A stretch of DNA of 64,000 bases. It comes from Saksenaea vasiformis B4078 (Eukaryota; Mucoromycota; Mucoromycetes; Mucorales; Saksenaeaceae). Location of the stretch: positions 32,281-96,280 of the forward strand of contig JNDT01001580.1 in assembly GCA_000697055.1 (NCBI GenBank). Direction: 5' to 3'. Position 1 is the first letter of the stretch, and each line of letters starts with the position of its first letter. Position numbers and translations under genes: made by a program. Positions 35,700 to 47,135 of the stretch are shown here, one piece after another. The notes under the pieces are model-generated. The model searched no databases, was not told the DNA's origin, and was given only the letters and a program-made list of their open reading frames with translations.

Positions 35700-38393
35700 A
35701 TAAAGATTCCTGTGTGAATGTGGTAAAAGGAAAAATTTCAAGGAAAAGATCCACTGGCGCTGTTTTATAATCCCCCCTAAAAGTGGCTTGTGCTACAATA
35801 CCACCAAGCAAATGCGACATTTACTGTCGGGATGGATGCGACACCGTTTTTCACTTGGTGCGACTTTACTTTTCGTAACAAGTGTAAGCCTTTCTTGGCA
35901 GACGACATTACAGGTGTGAATTGGAAGATCCGGCATACATTTTCTGCAACACGAACGCATCTAAAGACAGAAATATTACTGACTAAGCGTTGCTGTCATT
36001 TTCCACTTGATAGTTAAGCTTCTTAGGTAAAGAAGGGAGAACACAAAGGCACGATGCGCTTTTTCAGTATGTACAACATCGGAAAAGAAAAGCGATGACA
36101 AGACTTTGTTGGTGACGGGAACCTTTCGTCAACTTTGGACGGTGGTTAACTTTCTTCCGGGGAAACCGAATGGCCGGTATTTCGTTCGGGTCACAAACAG
36201 TTCCATATAAGCTATTGACAACAAGAAATATTCCTGTAACTTATACACAAAACAAAGAAAAAGATTGTATTTATTTTTGATCATCTCATCATTAAAACGT
36301 TACAAATCGGACGATGTCGGGAGCCGTGCCTTACCCAGATTATTGGGTCAGGTCCTGGAAAAGAGGACCCAACTTGTTTATCATGGAATACCAAGGAATT
36401 TTTCATGCATTTGCACATGACACGCTTACGCTCCGACTTCCCAGGCATGCCACTTCATCATAAATGAAAAACGCGACGCAAGTGGCCTTTCACCGGAATC
36501 ATTTTCCGGCTCTCCGGTGTACTCGGCTGAACTCTCAGGCAGCTCTGTTTGCCTGCGGAGGAATTACAACCTCAACTTTAATTATTTGACAGAAAAAGAT
36601 CTGATAACTTTGTTTCGCGACAAAACTACCGAGTGGCTTGAAAACATCGTGCTGCACGGATAAATATAGCCGCCACTGTTGTCATGACAACACTCCGTTG
36701 GTTCTTTTCCTGACGATCTAATCCATCACCCTAAAAAGTAGAAAAAAGAAATGAAATCCTTAGGAGAAGGAATGCTTAGCTACAGCAACAACAACAACAA
36801 CAACAATAATAATAATAATAATAATAGTAAACAATAAAAAGTGGGATGACCCGGACATGCGCGCAGACCACCTAATTGAGGGCGACTGAATTTGAAAATT
36901 AAGTAGATGGGGGGGCAAAAGCACGGAAATTTGTCACATAGAAATCTAATCCGCGTATTGGCCAATCGTTATTACACTAAAAAATTTACGCATGCATGTT
37001 CGTAATCTAAAAAATAAATTTCCCATTCCAAACAGTTGTTGCTATTTCCATCTACATCAGGGATCGTGTGAGTGCATGTGTAAGTAATGTATGTGTATGT
37101 GTGTATTGTGTACAATGTGCGTGTATGTACACTGCGTGTCTAAAAAAACATCCTGAACCTTTTTTTGGGGGTTAGGGTCCCGCGGAAAACGAAATAGACA
37201 GGTCCAAATGCTGCACTTTTTTTTAAACAAAGGCGCGATTTTTTGGCTGTGCTGCGCAAACGCGACAGATCATGACGTGCTTTATGCATTTACCATGCGA
37301 ATAAGTTGGATATAAAGTGTTACACTGGATCTATCATATTATGCAGCGGAAGTTGGTTATGAGGTGATCAGAAACACGTTTCATTAACGATTTCTTTGGT
37401 TGTTATGGTAGTACGGTGCTTAAATGATTTGTTGTTGAGAGAGCGGGTGCTGACTGAGTCATCGAGAAAAAAAAGTTCCGGAAAAAACATGGAGAAAAGA
37501 AAAAGCCGATCTTTCTGGAAATATCTCAGCCAATCATATCACGCCAAGATTTTACATGTTCAAGTTTCTCTTTTCACTCAGCCTTTTCTACTTGATTGAA
37601 AAGGGATAAAAAAGTTGTAGTCAAATGCAACTTGCTGTCATAAGGAGAAAAGAGGGGGATTTTTGTTTAAGAGGAGTAAAAGGAAGAGGGGAAGAATGCC
37701 ATGGTTACAAATTTATCTCACGGGATTCGCAATCGATCTGAGTTTTTAGGAATAGAGTGTTCCAAAGAGATTTGTTACGCTTATTCGTCATTCAGTTGGG
37801 TAGTGTGTAGCTGACTCAGAAAATAAATTGCTATTTTTGCGATTTGTGTCATTGAGCGGCTCACCAATCAAGCAAAGAACATGCGAGAAAATGTTGCAAT
37901 CATCCTTGGTCAGATTTGATAAGTTCCGGTTTATAAATACCCACGACTTTTTCTTTTTCACAACGAATTTTTTTTTCTTCCCCAAGGTTTTACCCTTTTG
38001 TTTGTTCCTTTATTATTACCCAACAACATCTGTCGCTACTTAATTATTTTCTTCCCTTTATATTTCTTAAACACCTCTTTTTATATATTTTATAACCATA
38101 CGTTATCATCCATCACCATGGCTTCCCCTTTGATTTGCTAAGCAAAAAGGATAATCCTTTTTCGTTACCCCCTTTCTTTTTATTGTGAACAAACAATCAA
38201 GCGACATTATTACCATTAATTTTGGTATCTTCCTCGACAGACCAAGGAATTTCATTTACCTTTGCTTTCTCGAAAACCATGTTTACTACCCACAACATCA
38301 GCACTCGACGTAGCTCTTTGCCGTTCGAACATTTTATCATCAGTTCAACTTAACAATACAATTATCTGTACCATCAAGAAAACAACAACTGAA
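35700..38393. other. Long upstream region of the kinase gene, no gene seen
   Basis: About 2.7 kb without a credible ORF. It holds a CAA/TAA microsatellite, a TG-rich tract near 37,070-37,140, poly-T and poly-A runs, and a T/C-rich stretch from about 37,960 to 38,200 just above the kinase start, consistent with a fungal promoter and long 5' UTR. Confidence 0.5.
36784..36828. repeat. CAA/TAA trinucleotide microsatellite
   Basis: A run of CAA units passes into TAA/AAT units. It creates an artefactual poly-Leu ORF on the minus strand. Confidence 0.9.
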
Positions 38394-39599
38394 ATGGTTA
38401 CCCAAGAAGATTACTGGTCCCAACTCTCTGCTTCCATGATCGACAAGGTCATTGGCGATGAATACCAGCTGCTCGAAGATCTCGGTCACGGCGCCTATGG
38501 CTGCCTATTCTTAGGCCAGTCTTTGAACACAAACATCTACGTGGCCGTCAAGGTTCTTACCAAGGCAGGTTTGGACCCTCAGCAACTCAAGCTTCAACAA
38601 CTTGAGATCGATATCCAGTCTTCCCTCAAGCATCCTTATCTCTTGGCCCTCCACCGTGTCATCGAAGATGAAGATTATATTTTCATGGTCATGGAACTGT
38701 GCGACCAAGGCGATTTGTTTGATTTCGTTATTCGCGATCAAGAAGTAAACAAGATTCGAGAGGAACACCTCGTCAAGACCGCCTACATGCAGATCTTGGA
38801 CGCCGTTGAATACATGCACTCTCAAAACGTGTATCATCGTGACATCAAGCTTGAAAACATTTTGCTCAAGGGTGAAGAAGACGACGACGATGCCTCCGCC
38901 ATCACTTGCAAAGTCGCTGACTTTGGCTTGGCTACGCGCGATCGGTACTCGATGGAATTTGGCTGTGGTTCTACTACTTACCTGGCTCCCGAACATTTCG
39001 ACGGTGACGATACCATGGTCCGTCCTGATGGGGAACTCGATCCTTATGATTCCTCCGCTTCGGACGTGTGGAGTCTTGGTATTCTTTTGGTCGCATTAAT
39101 GTTTGGCCGAAACCCGTGGCAAGAGGCTACCACCATGGACCCAGCCTTTGCCGAGTTCAAGCGTAACCCTACCATGCTCAAGCAACAGTTGTTCCCCGCC
39201 TTGTCCTCCTCCGCCTGTCTTTTCATTCAGTCCGTCTTGTCGGTCGATGCTCACAAGCGACCCACTGTACGTGAAATGAAGGAACAATTCGCCGCTTTGG
39301 ACCATCTCTACTGCGACGAAGAGGATATGGACCAAGACGAACCATTGACTCCCGTGGACATTCCAAGTGTGGCTAAACAAGAAAATCGAGCAAGTTACGA
39401 CTCTGCATTCTTCAGTGGTGCTGCCCACGTTGGTCCCAGCTCCTGGTCTGACATGGTGGAAGAAGAAGAAGCAAAGAATGGTCCTCTTTGCTATCAACCA
39501 CATGAATCTCAGTACTCTCATTATGCCCTGGAAAACCATGACGACGACGATGACACTATGTTTGTCCATAGTGAAGAAAAGGAGTCTTGGTGGCTCTAA
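38394..39599 (+). CDS. Ran1/Sks1-type Ser/Thr protein kinase
   Basis: 401 codons in one exon from M-V-T-Q-E-D-Y; the frame is open 44 codons further, but that part is not kinase-like. Kinase domain about residues 20-300: Gly loop L-G-H-G-A-Y-G, V-A-V-K lysine, catalytic loop Y-H-R-D-I-K-L-E-N, D-F-G with A-D-F-G-L-A-T-R-D-R, and activation segment G-C-G-S-T-T-Y-L-A-P-E. The last of these is characteristic of the Ran1/Pat1, Sks1 and Vhs1 group, which links nutrient state to growth and differentiation in yeasts. The C-terminal ~95 residues are acidic with Asp/Glu runs and probably regulatory. All catalytic residues are present. The upstream gene-free region of several kb suggests complex control. 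Confidence 0.9.
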   Translation: MVTQEDYWSQLSASMIDKVIGDEYQLLEDLGHGAYGCLFLGQSLNTNIYVAVKVLTKAGLDPQQLKLQQLEIDIQSSLKHPYLLALHRVIEDEDYIFMVMELCDQGDLFDFVIRDQEVNKIREEHLVKTAYMQILDAVEYMHSQNVYHRDIKLENILLKGEEDDDDASAITCKVADFGLATRDRYSMEFGCGSTTYLAPEHFDGDDTMVRPDGELDPYDSSASDVWSLGILLVALMFGRNPWQEATTMDPAFAEFKRNPTMLKQQLFPALSSSACLFIQSVLSVDAHKRPTVREMKEQFAALDHLYCDEEDMDQDEPLTPVDIPSVAKQENRASYDSAFFSGAAHVGPSSWSDMVEEEEAKNGPLCYQPHESQYSHYALENHDDDDDTMFVHSEEKESWWL

Positions 39600-39733
39600 G
39601 TTCTTTAAAAAAATAATTGTATGTAGTCATTCCCTTCTCCTTTCCTTTTTTTTTTCTTTACAAACATTTATGCATTTCATCAGTAAAAAAAAATAAATCA
39701 TTTGAATCAATCAAAACATATTTCACTGAAAGT

Positions 39734-40179
39734 CTAAATGGTTCGAGGGTTAGCAAATGGATTGGGTCTAGCGGAGTGAACAGAAACAGAAGGCCCAGAC
39801 TCGGCTCTGGTGTCTCGACCATCAATCGGAATGAAATCGATAATCGAGAATCCAGATTTGCACAATAGCATGGATCGAGTCAGTGAAACAAGCAGTGTAC
39901 TGAACAGCACATCTCGTAGAACGACATGTGGAAACAATGACAGCAATGCACATGGTCACTACAACGTAATTCGACTGCTTGGAGTATACATACTTTCCAG
40001 GCATTTTCTTGCAGAACATGCCCAAATTGCTTCACTATTTTGGGATCATTCCATGCACAAATGATATCGGTATGGTTGACGGCTGCAAACCATTTCATCT
40101 TGGGTAAGATACAACGATAAGGTGTGATGATAAGTAGCTGTTGATGTTCCCATGTGTACGGTATCAAGTTCATGTTCAT
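39734..40179 (-). other. Possible small minus-strand gene or hem12 3' extension
   Basis: The minus ORF 40179-39880 begins M-N-M-N-L-I-P-Y-T-W-E-H-Q-Q and looks protein-like up to a GTATGT donor near 40,000. A second ORF, 39946-39734, ends I-D-F-I-P-I-D-G-R-D-T-R. They could be spliced, but I found no acceptor that keeps the frame. It starts only 18 bp below the hem12 stop on the same strand. Function unknown. Confidence 0.25.
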
Positions 40180-40197
40180 CGTGTTTTATTTAACATA

Positions 40198-41441
40198 TCA
40201 CTTTCTAATCTCAGCCGATACTTTGTGAATGGTTTCTAAATACACCTTCAATGCTTCTGGATCGACGGTGGGCAGAATACCATGACCCAAGTTGGCAATA
40301 TGCTTTCCGTCTTTACCAAAAGCATGCACCATGCGCGTAGCAGTCTCTCGGATCGCATCAAATCCACCATAGAGAACCGAAGGATCCATGTTGCCTTGAA
40401 GCACAACTTCGTCGTTGGTTACCTGACGAGCATACCGAGGGTCAATGGTCCAGTCGAGAGAGACAACTTCGTAACCAATGCCAGTCAAATCCTTCAAAGC
40501 GTACCATGCGCCCTTGGCAAAAATTGTCATTGGTACAACTTCCAAGCCTGATTCTTTCAACTGCTGCTTGACTTTGCTGGCAATCTGCTGGATATAAGGC
40601 AAGGAGAATGTTCGGAAGTCATGAGGACTCAGTTCACCAGCCCATGAATCAAAAACTTGCAGCATCTGGACCAAAAGAATATCATTACCGCAGCTCATCG
40701 CTAAAATTCCTGTACCTGAGCACCGGCCTTGACTTGACCCACCAAGAACTCGACAGCAACATCTGTGATACGTTGCAAGAGGTTATGTGTTGCTTCGGGA
40801 TGTTTCCACAACCAGCTCTTCGCCTTGGAAAGCGTTTTGCTTCCGCCACCCTCAATCATGTAGGCCATCAAAGTCCATGGAGCACCGATGAAGCCGAACA
40901 ATGGAACACGACCATCGAGTTTGTGACGCGTCAGCGTAATAGCCTCATAGACATAGCCAAGCTCCTTTCCGACATCCACGTGCTCACGCAAGCGCTGCAT
41001 ATCTTCAGGACTCACCAGAGGCTCGGGAAATACGGGTCCCCTTCCTTCCACCATGGTCACCTCAAGTCCCATAGCCTGAGGAATGACGAGAATATCCGAA
41101 AAGATAATAGAGGCGTCCAACAAGCCGGCATAACGGTCAATTGGTTGCAGCGTCAATTGACATGCAAGCTCTGGTGTCCGACAGACTTCGAAGAAGCTGT
41201 GATGTTTGCGCACTTCGTGGAACTCTAAAGCAATGTAAGTAAACGTTCATGCTGAACTAAAGAGACATACCCGGCAGATAGCGTCCTGCCTGTCTCATAA
41301 TCCACACAGGGGCGCGTTCGACCTTCTCACCTAAGAAATGAACACATTTACACTTCATTTATTTCTCCGAGCCTTTACATTACCTCTTGAGGCTCTCAGA
41401 ATAAGGTCATTTTTGAGGGGTGGGAATGGAGTGTTGGCCAT
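40198..41441 (-). CDS. HEM12: Uroporphyrinogen decarboxylase
   Basis: Exons 41441-41384, 41330-41271, 41224-40716, 40665-40198 (364 aa, the usual size). It converts uroporphyrinogen III to coproporphyrinogen III in the cytosol, the fifth step of haem synthesis. Diagnostic motifs: R-Q-A-G-R-Y-L-P completed across intron 2 (substrate-binding arginines), [22 protein letters not shown], and the C-terminal N-L-G-H-G-I-L-P. The protein starts [12 protein letters not shown], typical of fungal Hem12. It is divergent from paralogue C, with start codons about 490 bp apart, so the two may share a promoter region. Confidence 0.96.
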
Positions 41442-41834
41442 GGTTTCGTGCAGGGATGAGACGAAACGCCTGCTCGAGAAACTACCCAAGTGGCTTGGCG
41501 ATTTGTGGTTGCACCCATCTCGTCGAAGCACAAGTGACACAGAAGCCAGTGTCTGCTAGTCTACGTTTTCGACTGGCACATTATCTTTCTAAGTTTCAAA
41601 TGACTACGGTTGACCGAACGATGGGCGTAAGAAACAAAGTCTCTTCTCTTGGTGTGAGTGCCATCCTAGACTCTTACATGATCTTCTCTGACGTTGTAGG
41701 GCGCACAACTTCATGTCACTAGTCTTTCTGTTCATTTATTCAAGCGCGTACTTGACTCAGCTCTATGTTTAATATCATATGACAGATCATCGAGCGCAGG
41801 TTTCAGTGTTCTGCAAATGTACATGTTGGCACTT

Positions 41835-41905
41835 GTAGGACGGCTGTCCTACATGGCGAAACTTTGTTACATACTAAAAGTAGGGAGTACAGCACATGGA
41901 TACAC
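41835..41905 (+). promoter_or_regulatory. Upstream element of paralogue C with inverted repeat
   Basis: Holds an 8-bp perfect inverted repeat (TGTAGGAC, 4-nt loop, GTCCTACA) running into ATGGCGAAACTTTGTTAC, the block similar to those before paralogues A and B. It ends about 30 bp before the start codon. Confidence 0.4.
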
Positions 41906-41932
41906 ATCTCTTTCGTTCTTTCTGTTTCCCTC

Positions 41933-44900
41933 ATGAATTCTCATAAAGATTTTGGAATACGTTATCTAAAGGTAGCGCAGCCTTCTTTAGTATCTATGGT
42001 CACTTAGTGTATCTTTTCAAAGGCGAGTGCATCTTTGTCCGGCTTAGGCAGCAAAATTATGGAACAATGTACATACGGTTTCCATTTTGACGGAAGCATT
42101 GCCAAAGAACCTGCACTTAACTTTGACCACCGTGATAGCCTTCACAATATAATCGATCGATACCCTTTGGATAAACCGTTTACGGAGCACCTTTGCACTA
42201 GAACTGTAAACAAAGATAATTTATCCAAGGAGCTTTCACTTGACTGCAAGTTTCACGATGATTTTTCGAATACGTTTGCATATGATGTTGGTGCAGGGAA
42301 TAATTGTAGCGCATGTATATCCATGCAAGGGCTCGACACACAGGAAACAACGAGATACACCACTCTTTATATTTGTTGTGCGGAGGTAAACGTCACACTT
42401 CTGTGATTGTGGTACACAGTAGATTCGTGACACGCAGTGCATAGGTGCGACTTTATCCAGGATCCCGCACGGCAAACGTCCAGTTCAAGAGTTCAATTCA
42501 GGCAGCTGTGGAAGCAGAAACCAATGACGAGAAATACGACGCACTGCAATATGTCTTTGGACGGTTTGGTTATTATTATCCTTCCAAGATCTTGCTAGGT
42601 ATGTGAGGTTCCTGGATGAGCAAGGCAAACAAAGTTATTCGTAGGTGGTAGACTTGTCTTTGAACACGAAGGATGTGAAGAAGAAATGGAGCGACATAGT
42701 CAAGTAGATCCATCAATCGATGCTATTGTGGAGCGTGTTATCAAAGCAAAGGGAGAAAACAGACATTGGGAAGTTATAGGTGAGCATAAATTCCAAACTA
42801 CTTTTAATATAAATCTCTTTGTGGGCATACTAGGAGGGGATCCCGAACTACTACTCACAAGCAACTCTTACAATTGGAAGGAAAGCATCCTGTCAGATCC
42901 AAGAATAGTCCAATTTCGAGGCATGAAGCCACTGTACAATCTCTTAGACGAGCGACATCGCTCACAAGTAAAAGAGATTTACGATAAGAAACTGGCCAGG
43001 GATAACTTTGTGTTCTACAATCGGCCACTTGTTTTCGGAACAAACAGTAAATATGATCCCTACGTGTGCGAGTACCAATACACAAAATCGGGTAGGAACG
43101 CAGAACAGCACACAAATGAGCGGACCGGTAAGAGCTCCATCCGTCCCCCCCCTCTCTTAACGAGATTAACATTATTCTCGTTATGTCAGGCAATATAGTA
43201 TGCGTGCTAGATCCTGAAATAGTCCAAAAAGATCTATATGAAGATCGTGCGCATCCACTCGTTTTCAAGTTCATGAGAAAATATGGAAACTGCGGCTATC
43301 AACGCATCAAGTACGGCGATACGGTCTACGTACAGTTGTTGCATACCGAATTTGAATGTGTTGCCGAAAAGCTGATTAAGCGATTTATCTCGTTGTCTCC
43401 TCCCGTGATTTCGACGAAAGTTCCGGGAAACACGGAGTCTTCGACACATGAAAACAGATACCTCCTGGTTACAACGGATGAGCTATCGCCCATATTGCTT
43501 CAAGAATGGTAGGCTATATGAAGTGCGTCTCTGTGTGCCGTGAAAATCATCAACATACTATCAGGAAAATTGTTCGGTGCACAGGAGGAGACGGAGCTTG
43601 CGAAAGTTCTTTTAGGACCAGAATGCGATCATCTGACTATTTAGTTGGAGAAACTGGAGAAGATTTTGTTCACGCGGGAGATAACATTGTATTGCAGTGT
43701 GAGACCACAGATGTTAAGGGAAACGCCGTATTTCTATACTTGTGCACGGCCCCACAGCGGAGCCTATGCAATATGGGGTTAGTTACACAAGAAGCTACAA
43801 ATCCTCAGCTATCATTAGCACGTACATCCATCATTGCCGCGGTTCCAGACTCTCACGGAAATACGCTTGACGCTTGCTGGCAGATCAGATCATACGATAA
43901 TCGAGCAAATCCACTCGTAGAGCTACAAAAAGCGCTAGTGGGTCAATGGAAGAGAGGCATACACAGTGATGGACGGTTGACAAGCTTAAATTCATTTGAA
44001 GGACATAATCATGAAAATGAGCAACTAACAAGTGACACACTTGATCACGAGATGGCGTTTATTTCTCAGCACCTTCTACCGACAACAGGATTATATTCAG
44101 AGTACATTAAAACTTTGCACCGGGAGATTACCAATTCAGTACCTGCCACATCATTTGACATCGCTTATCGATCATGTTTCATATCTCACCAGCCAGAGCA
44201 TATAGAAGAGTACGGAGATGCAGAAGCATGTCATCTAATGTTACAAATAGCGTGCTACGAGGTATGTCTCAAAGGTAATGAGCATTTTCTTGTTAAAAAA
44301 ATTGTCTTCACCTCAGTTATGTCTTCGCGATTGCGTCCAGGCCAATGAAGGATTCATAAAGGATGTTAAAATAGCGCTTGCACAATATTCTCAGAAGCAG
44401 TCATGGGAAGGCCTTGAACAGCTGTTTCAGACATTTGGTTATTTCTATCCATTAAAGACGGTATTTGGTAAATATACTCTAGCTTGGGAACTGGTGTAAC
44501 TGAACGCAGCATTGCAGGAGGCAAAATCACAGTTGAATCTCCTGAAGACAACTTCTTAAATGCGATTAGGGCAGGGAAATGTTACAGAGCCATCGGTAAA
44601 TAAGGTTATTGCATATCCATACGTTTTGATCTAGTTCTTCTAGGTGGCGATCCTTCCCTTTTGCACCAATCGGATGGTTGTTGTAAGTCCTCTTGTGAAG
44701 AGTCAGACATCCAAGCGTGGATTGACTCTATCCCAATCAACCCTGTTATCATCCTGTTCAAAGAACTGGTTCCTACATATTACCTGCTACCAGGACACCT
44801 AAAATCGTCGGTGGATAATGCATTTAAGGAACTTATGAGCTATCGGTATTCCGTTCAAATGCACTTCGATTCTACTCGTCGCATCAGTCATTCCGTTCGG

Positions 44901-47135
44901 AAAGCATTATATGCGCGCGATATAACAAACTTCCACGATCACCACGTAGCGCAGTACAAGCTTTGGATTTTGTTTGCAAAAGGGTATGGCGCTTCGCACC
45001 AATTTATTCGACTCTGTGAACAGTTTTCGAAGGCTCTTGGTCAGCGTGATGCTTCAGCGCAATACCATATCGGAGTTGCTTATAGAGATGGGAGAGAAGT
45101 GGACCAGGACAATGTTGAAGCAGTCAAGTGGTTGCAGCGCGCTGCAGAGCAAGACCATGCGGAAGCACAGTATGTACTTGGAACGATGTATCGAGACGGT
45201 GCAGGTGTAGACCAAGATCGTGCGAAAGCGATGGAATTATTTAAAAAGTCTGCTAGACAGAAACACTTAGGAGCGCAGTATGCACTTGGAATCATGTACA
45301 AGGATAGCAGAGGTACAGATCAGAACAAGCGTGAAGCATTCAGCTGGCTCAGTTGCGCTGCGATGAGTGGATACGCTGATGCGCAATACAGCCTTGGTGT
45401 AACGTATATAGATGATGATGATGATGTTGATGTGAACAAAGACATTTTTCGAGGATTGCGATGGATTAAGGAAGCGGCTGAACAAAATCATGGCGGGGCC
45501 TGTAACAGGCTCGCTTGCATGTACAGCGGTGGTCAGGACCATATAGTAGCATTACAATGGTTCGCGAAAGCTGCCAGTCAGAATTATATCAAGGCGCAGT
45601 ATAATCTGGGGGTCATATACAGCAACGGCAAAGGTGTAGACAAAGACTATTCTAAAGCGTTTGAGTGGTTTCAGAAGGCGGCTGAACAAGGTGATGCTGA
45701 TGCTCAGTACAACATTGGCCAAATGTACCTTTGTGGGGAGGGCGTAGAACAATCTGACTTCAACGCGTTCAGATGGTTTCAAAAGTCTGCCAATCAGGGT
45801 GATGCTACAGCGCAGTATAACCTTGGTTGTATCTACAGCCATGGCCTATGTGGGGATCGAGACTTCGAGCAAGCGTTGTATTGGTTCACTCAATCAGCTA
45901 AACAAGATAATTGCGACGCACAATACAATATTGGGATCATCTATAGGGATGGCATAGGGGTCTCTCGGGATTACACGGAAGCCTTCGCATGGTTCACAAA
46001 GGCTGCTAACCAGGACGATGCATTGGCACAGTATGAAATTGGGATGGCATACTCAAACGGAAACGGTGTTGCCAAAGATTATACGGAAACGTTCAAATGG
46101 TGGCAGAAGGCAACAGATCAAGGTCATCTTGAAGCGCGAAAGGCACTTGGATTGATGTATTTTTGTGGGATCGGCGTCACCCAAGATTATCGGAAAGCAA
46201 TCCAATTTTATACAGTGCCAGTCGGTCATGGAGATGGAGCAGACAAGCGGGACATACAGCAATGGCAATCATGCGTCGAAATGCTCATGACGGAACAGGA
46301 TGATAGCGGAAGGCGTCAGCGTCTTAGGATGTCGAGTGCAGCAGGACGGCGTGCAACGATAAATGTTAGCGATGTCAACGTCCGGAAATCGAATAAGAGG
46401 TACTCGTCTCCAAGAAGAGAGCGTGTCAACGAAGATAATGCCTCAGAGAAGAAGGAGGATTTGAATGCGCCATTCAACCGCCGTCCTGCCGTACTACCTC
46501 CTCTTCTCCTAGACATAAAGCGTTCTGCACCGGCCGCCGCAATGTCGTCCAGTTTCTCCGCAACGGAGGATTTGAAAATGGCACACAACAACCATCCTGT
46601 CGCACTACCTCCGCCTCCGCTTACCATGGACGAAAATCTTTTTGGGCCGGCCTCCGTAAGGTCGGTTAAGTTCTCTGCAACGGAGGTTTTCGAAGCGGAA
46701 CACAACAGCCAACATGTCGCACTACCTCCGCCGCTAGTTTCCACAGATGACAGGCATCTTGAGCCAGTCGCCGGGACAACGTTCATGTTATCTGCGACAA
46801 AGAACCCGGAAGCAGCACACAATAACCACCCTGTCGCACCACCTCTACCTCCACTTGCCAGGCACGGAGAACGTTTTGCGCCGATCGCCGTAAGATTGGT
46901 GGAAGTCTCTGCAAAAGAGACATATCATAGCGCTAGAGGAGCAAGACGTACGATGGCATCGATGTACAAAAATGGGCAAGGTCTCTCTCGAAATAGCATG
47001 AGGAAATTCCAGTCGCCCAAGGAGCATGTAGAACTGACCAACGCTGAAGGTCAATTGAATCCTGAATTAATGAGACAATATGAGAGTTATATCTCTCGGC
47101 GAAAATTTGGACTAATGTCTCCAGCGTCCATGTAA
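41933..47135 (+). CDS. MACPF-like tandem-module protein with short Sel1 array and Pro-rich repeat tail (paralogue C)
   Basis: Ten exons: 41933-41971, 42023-42385, 42445-42598, 42645-42779, 42834-43127, 43190-43508, 43565-44261, 44317-44467, 44518-44595, 44644-47135. They total 4722 nt (1573 aa), in frame. The exon order and phases are those of A and B. First module: F-D-G-S-x-A-K-E-P-A-L in exon 2, the Y-Y-Y-P-S-K segment in exon 3, then Gly-Gly across introns 3 and 4. Second module: D-G-R-L in exon 7, F-G-Y-F-Y-P in exon 8, Gly-Gly across introns 8 and 9. The middle part has Y-G-D-T-V-Y-V-Q-L and A-G-D-N-I-V-L-Q-C. Only 11 Sel1 repeats follow, then a basic Ser/Arg linker and three to four Pro-rich repeats unique to this copy, ending with a half Sel1 unit (M-A-S-M-Y-K-N-G-Q-G). 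The pore-forming assignment rests on motif shape and is inferred. Confidence 0.75.
45054..46230 (+). repeat. Sel1-repeat array of paralogue C (11 units)
   Basis: Eleven units from A-Q-Y-H-I-G-V-A-Y-R-D-G to A-R-K-A-L-G-L-M-Y-F-C-G. The fifth unit is the A-C-N-R-L-A-C-M-Y-S-G-G type found at the same ordinal position in A and B. The fourth carries an Asp-rich insertion (GATGAT run near 45,412). The alternating 72-residue pairs of A and B are absent. Confidence 0.9.
46478..46930 (+). repeat. Pro-rich tandem repeat in the tail of paralogue C
   Basis: Three clear and one or two degenerate copies of a ~37-40 residue unit with core F-S-A-T-E-x(4)-A-H-N-N-H-P-V-A-L-P-P-P-x-L. Each unit combines a F-S-A-T start and a poly-Pro segment that could be a ligand for SH3, WW or EVH1 domains. 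It is not seen in the other two paralogues. Confidence 0.85.

Noticed and set aside
36780..36965. Minus ORF ending in a poly-Leu run
   Set aside because: Produced by the CAA/TAA microsatellite; no protein-like sequence otherwise.
37142..37240. Possible transposon end or telomere-like TTAGGG near 37,180
   Set aside because: Only one TTAGGG copy and no matching inverted repeat was found; not enough to call a mobile element.
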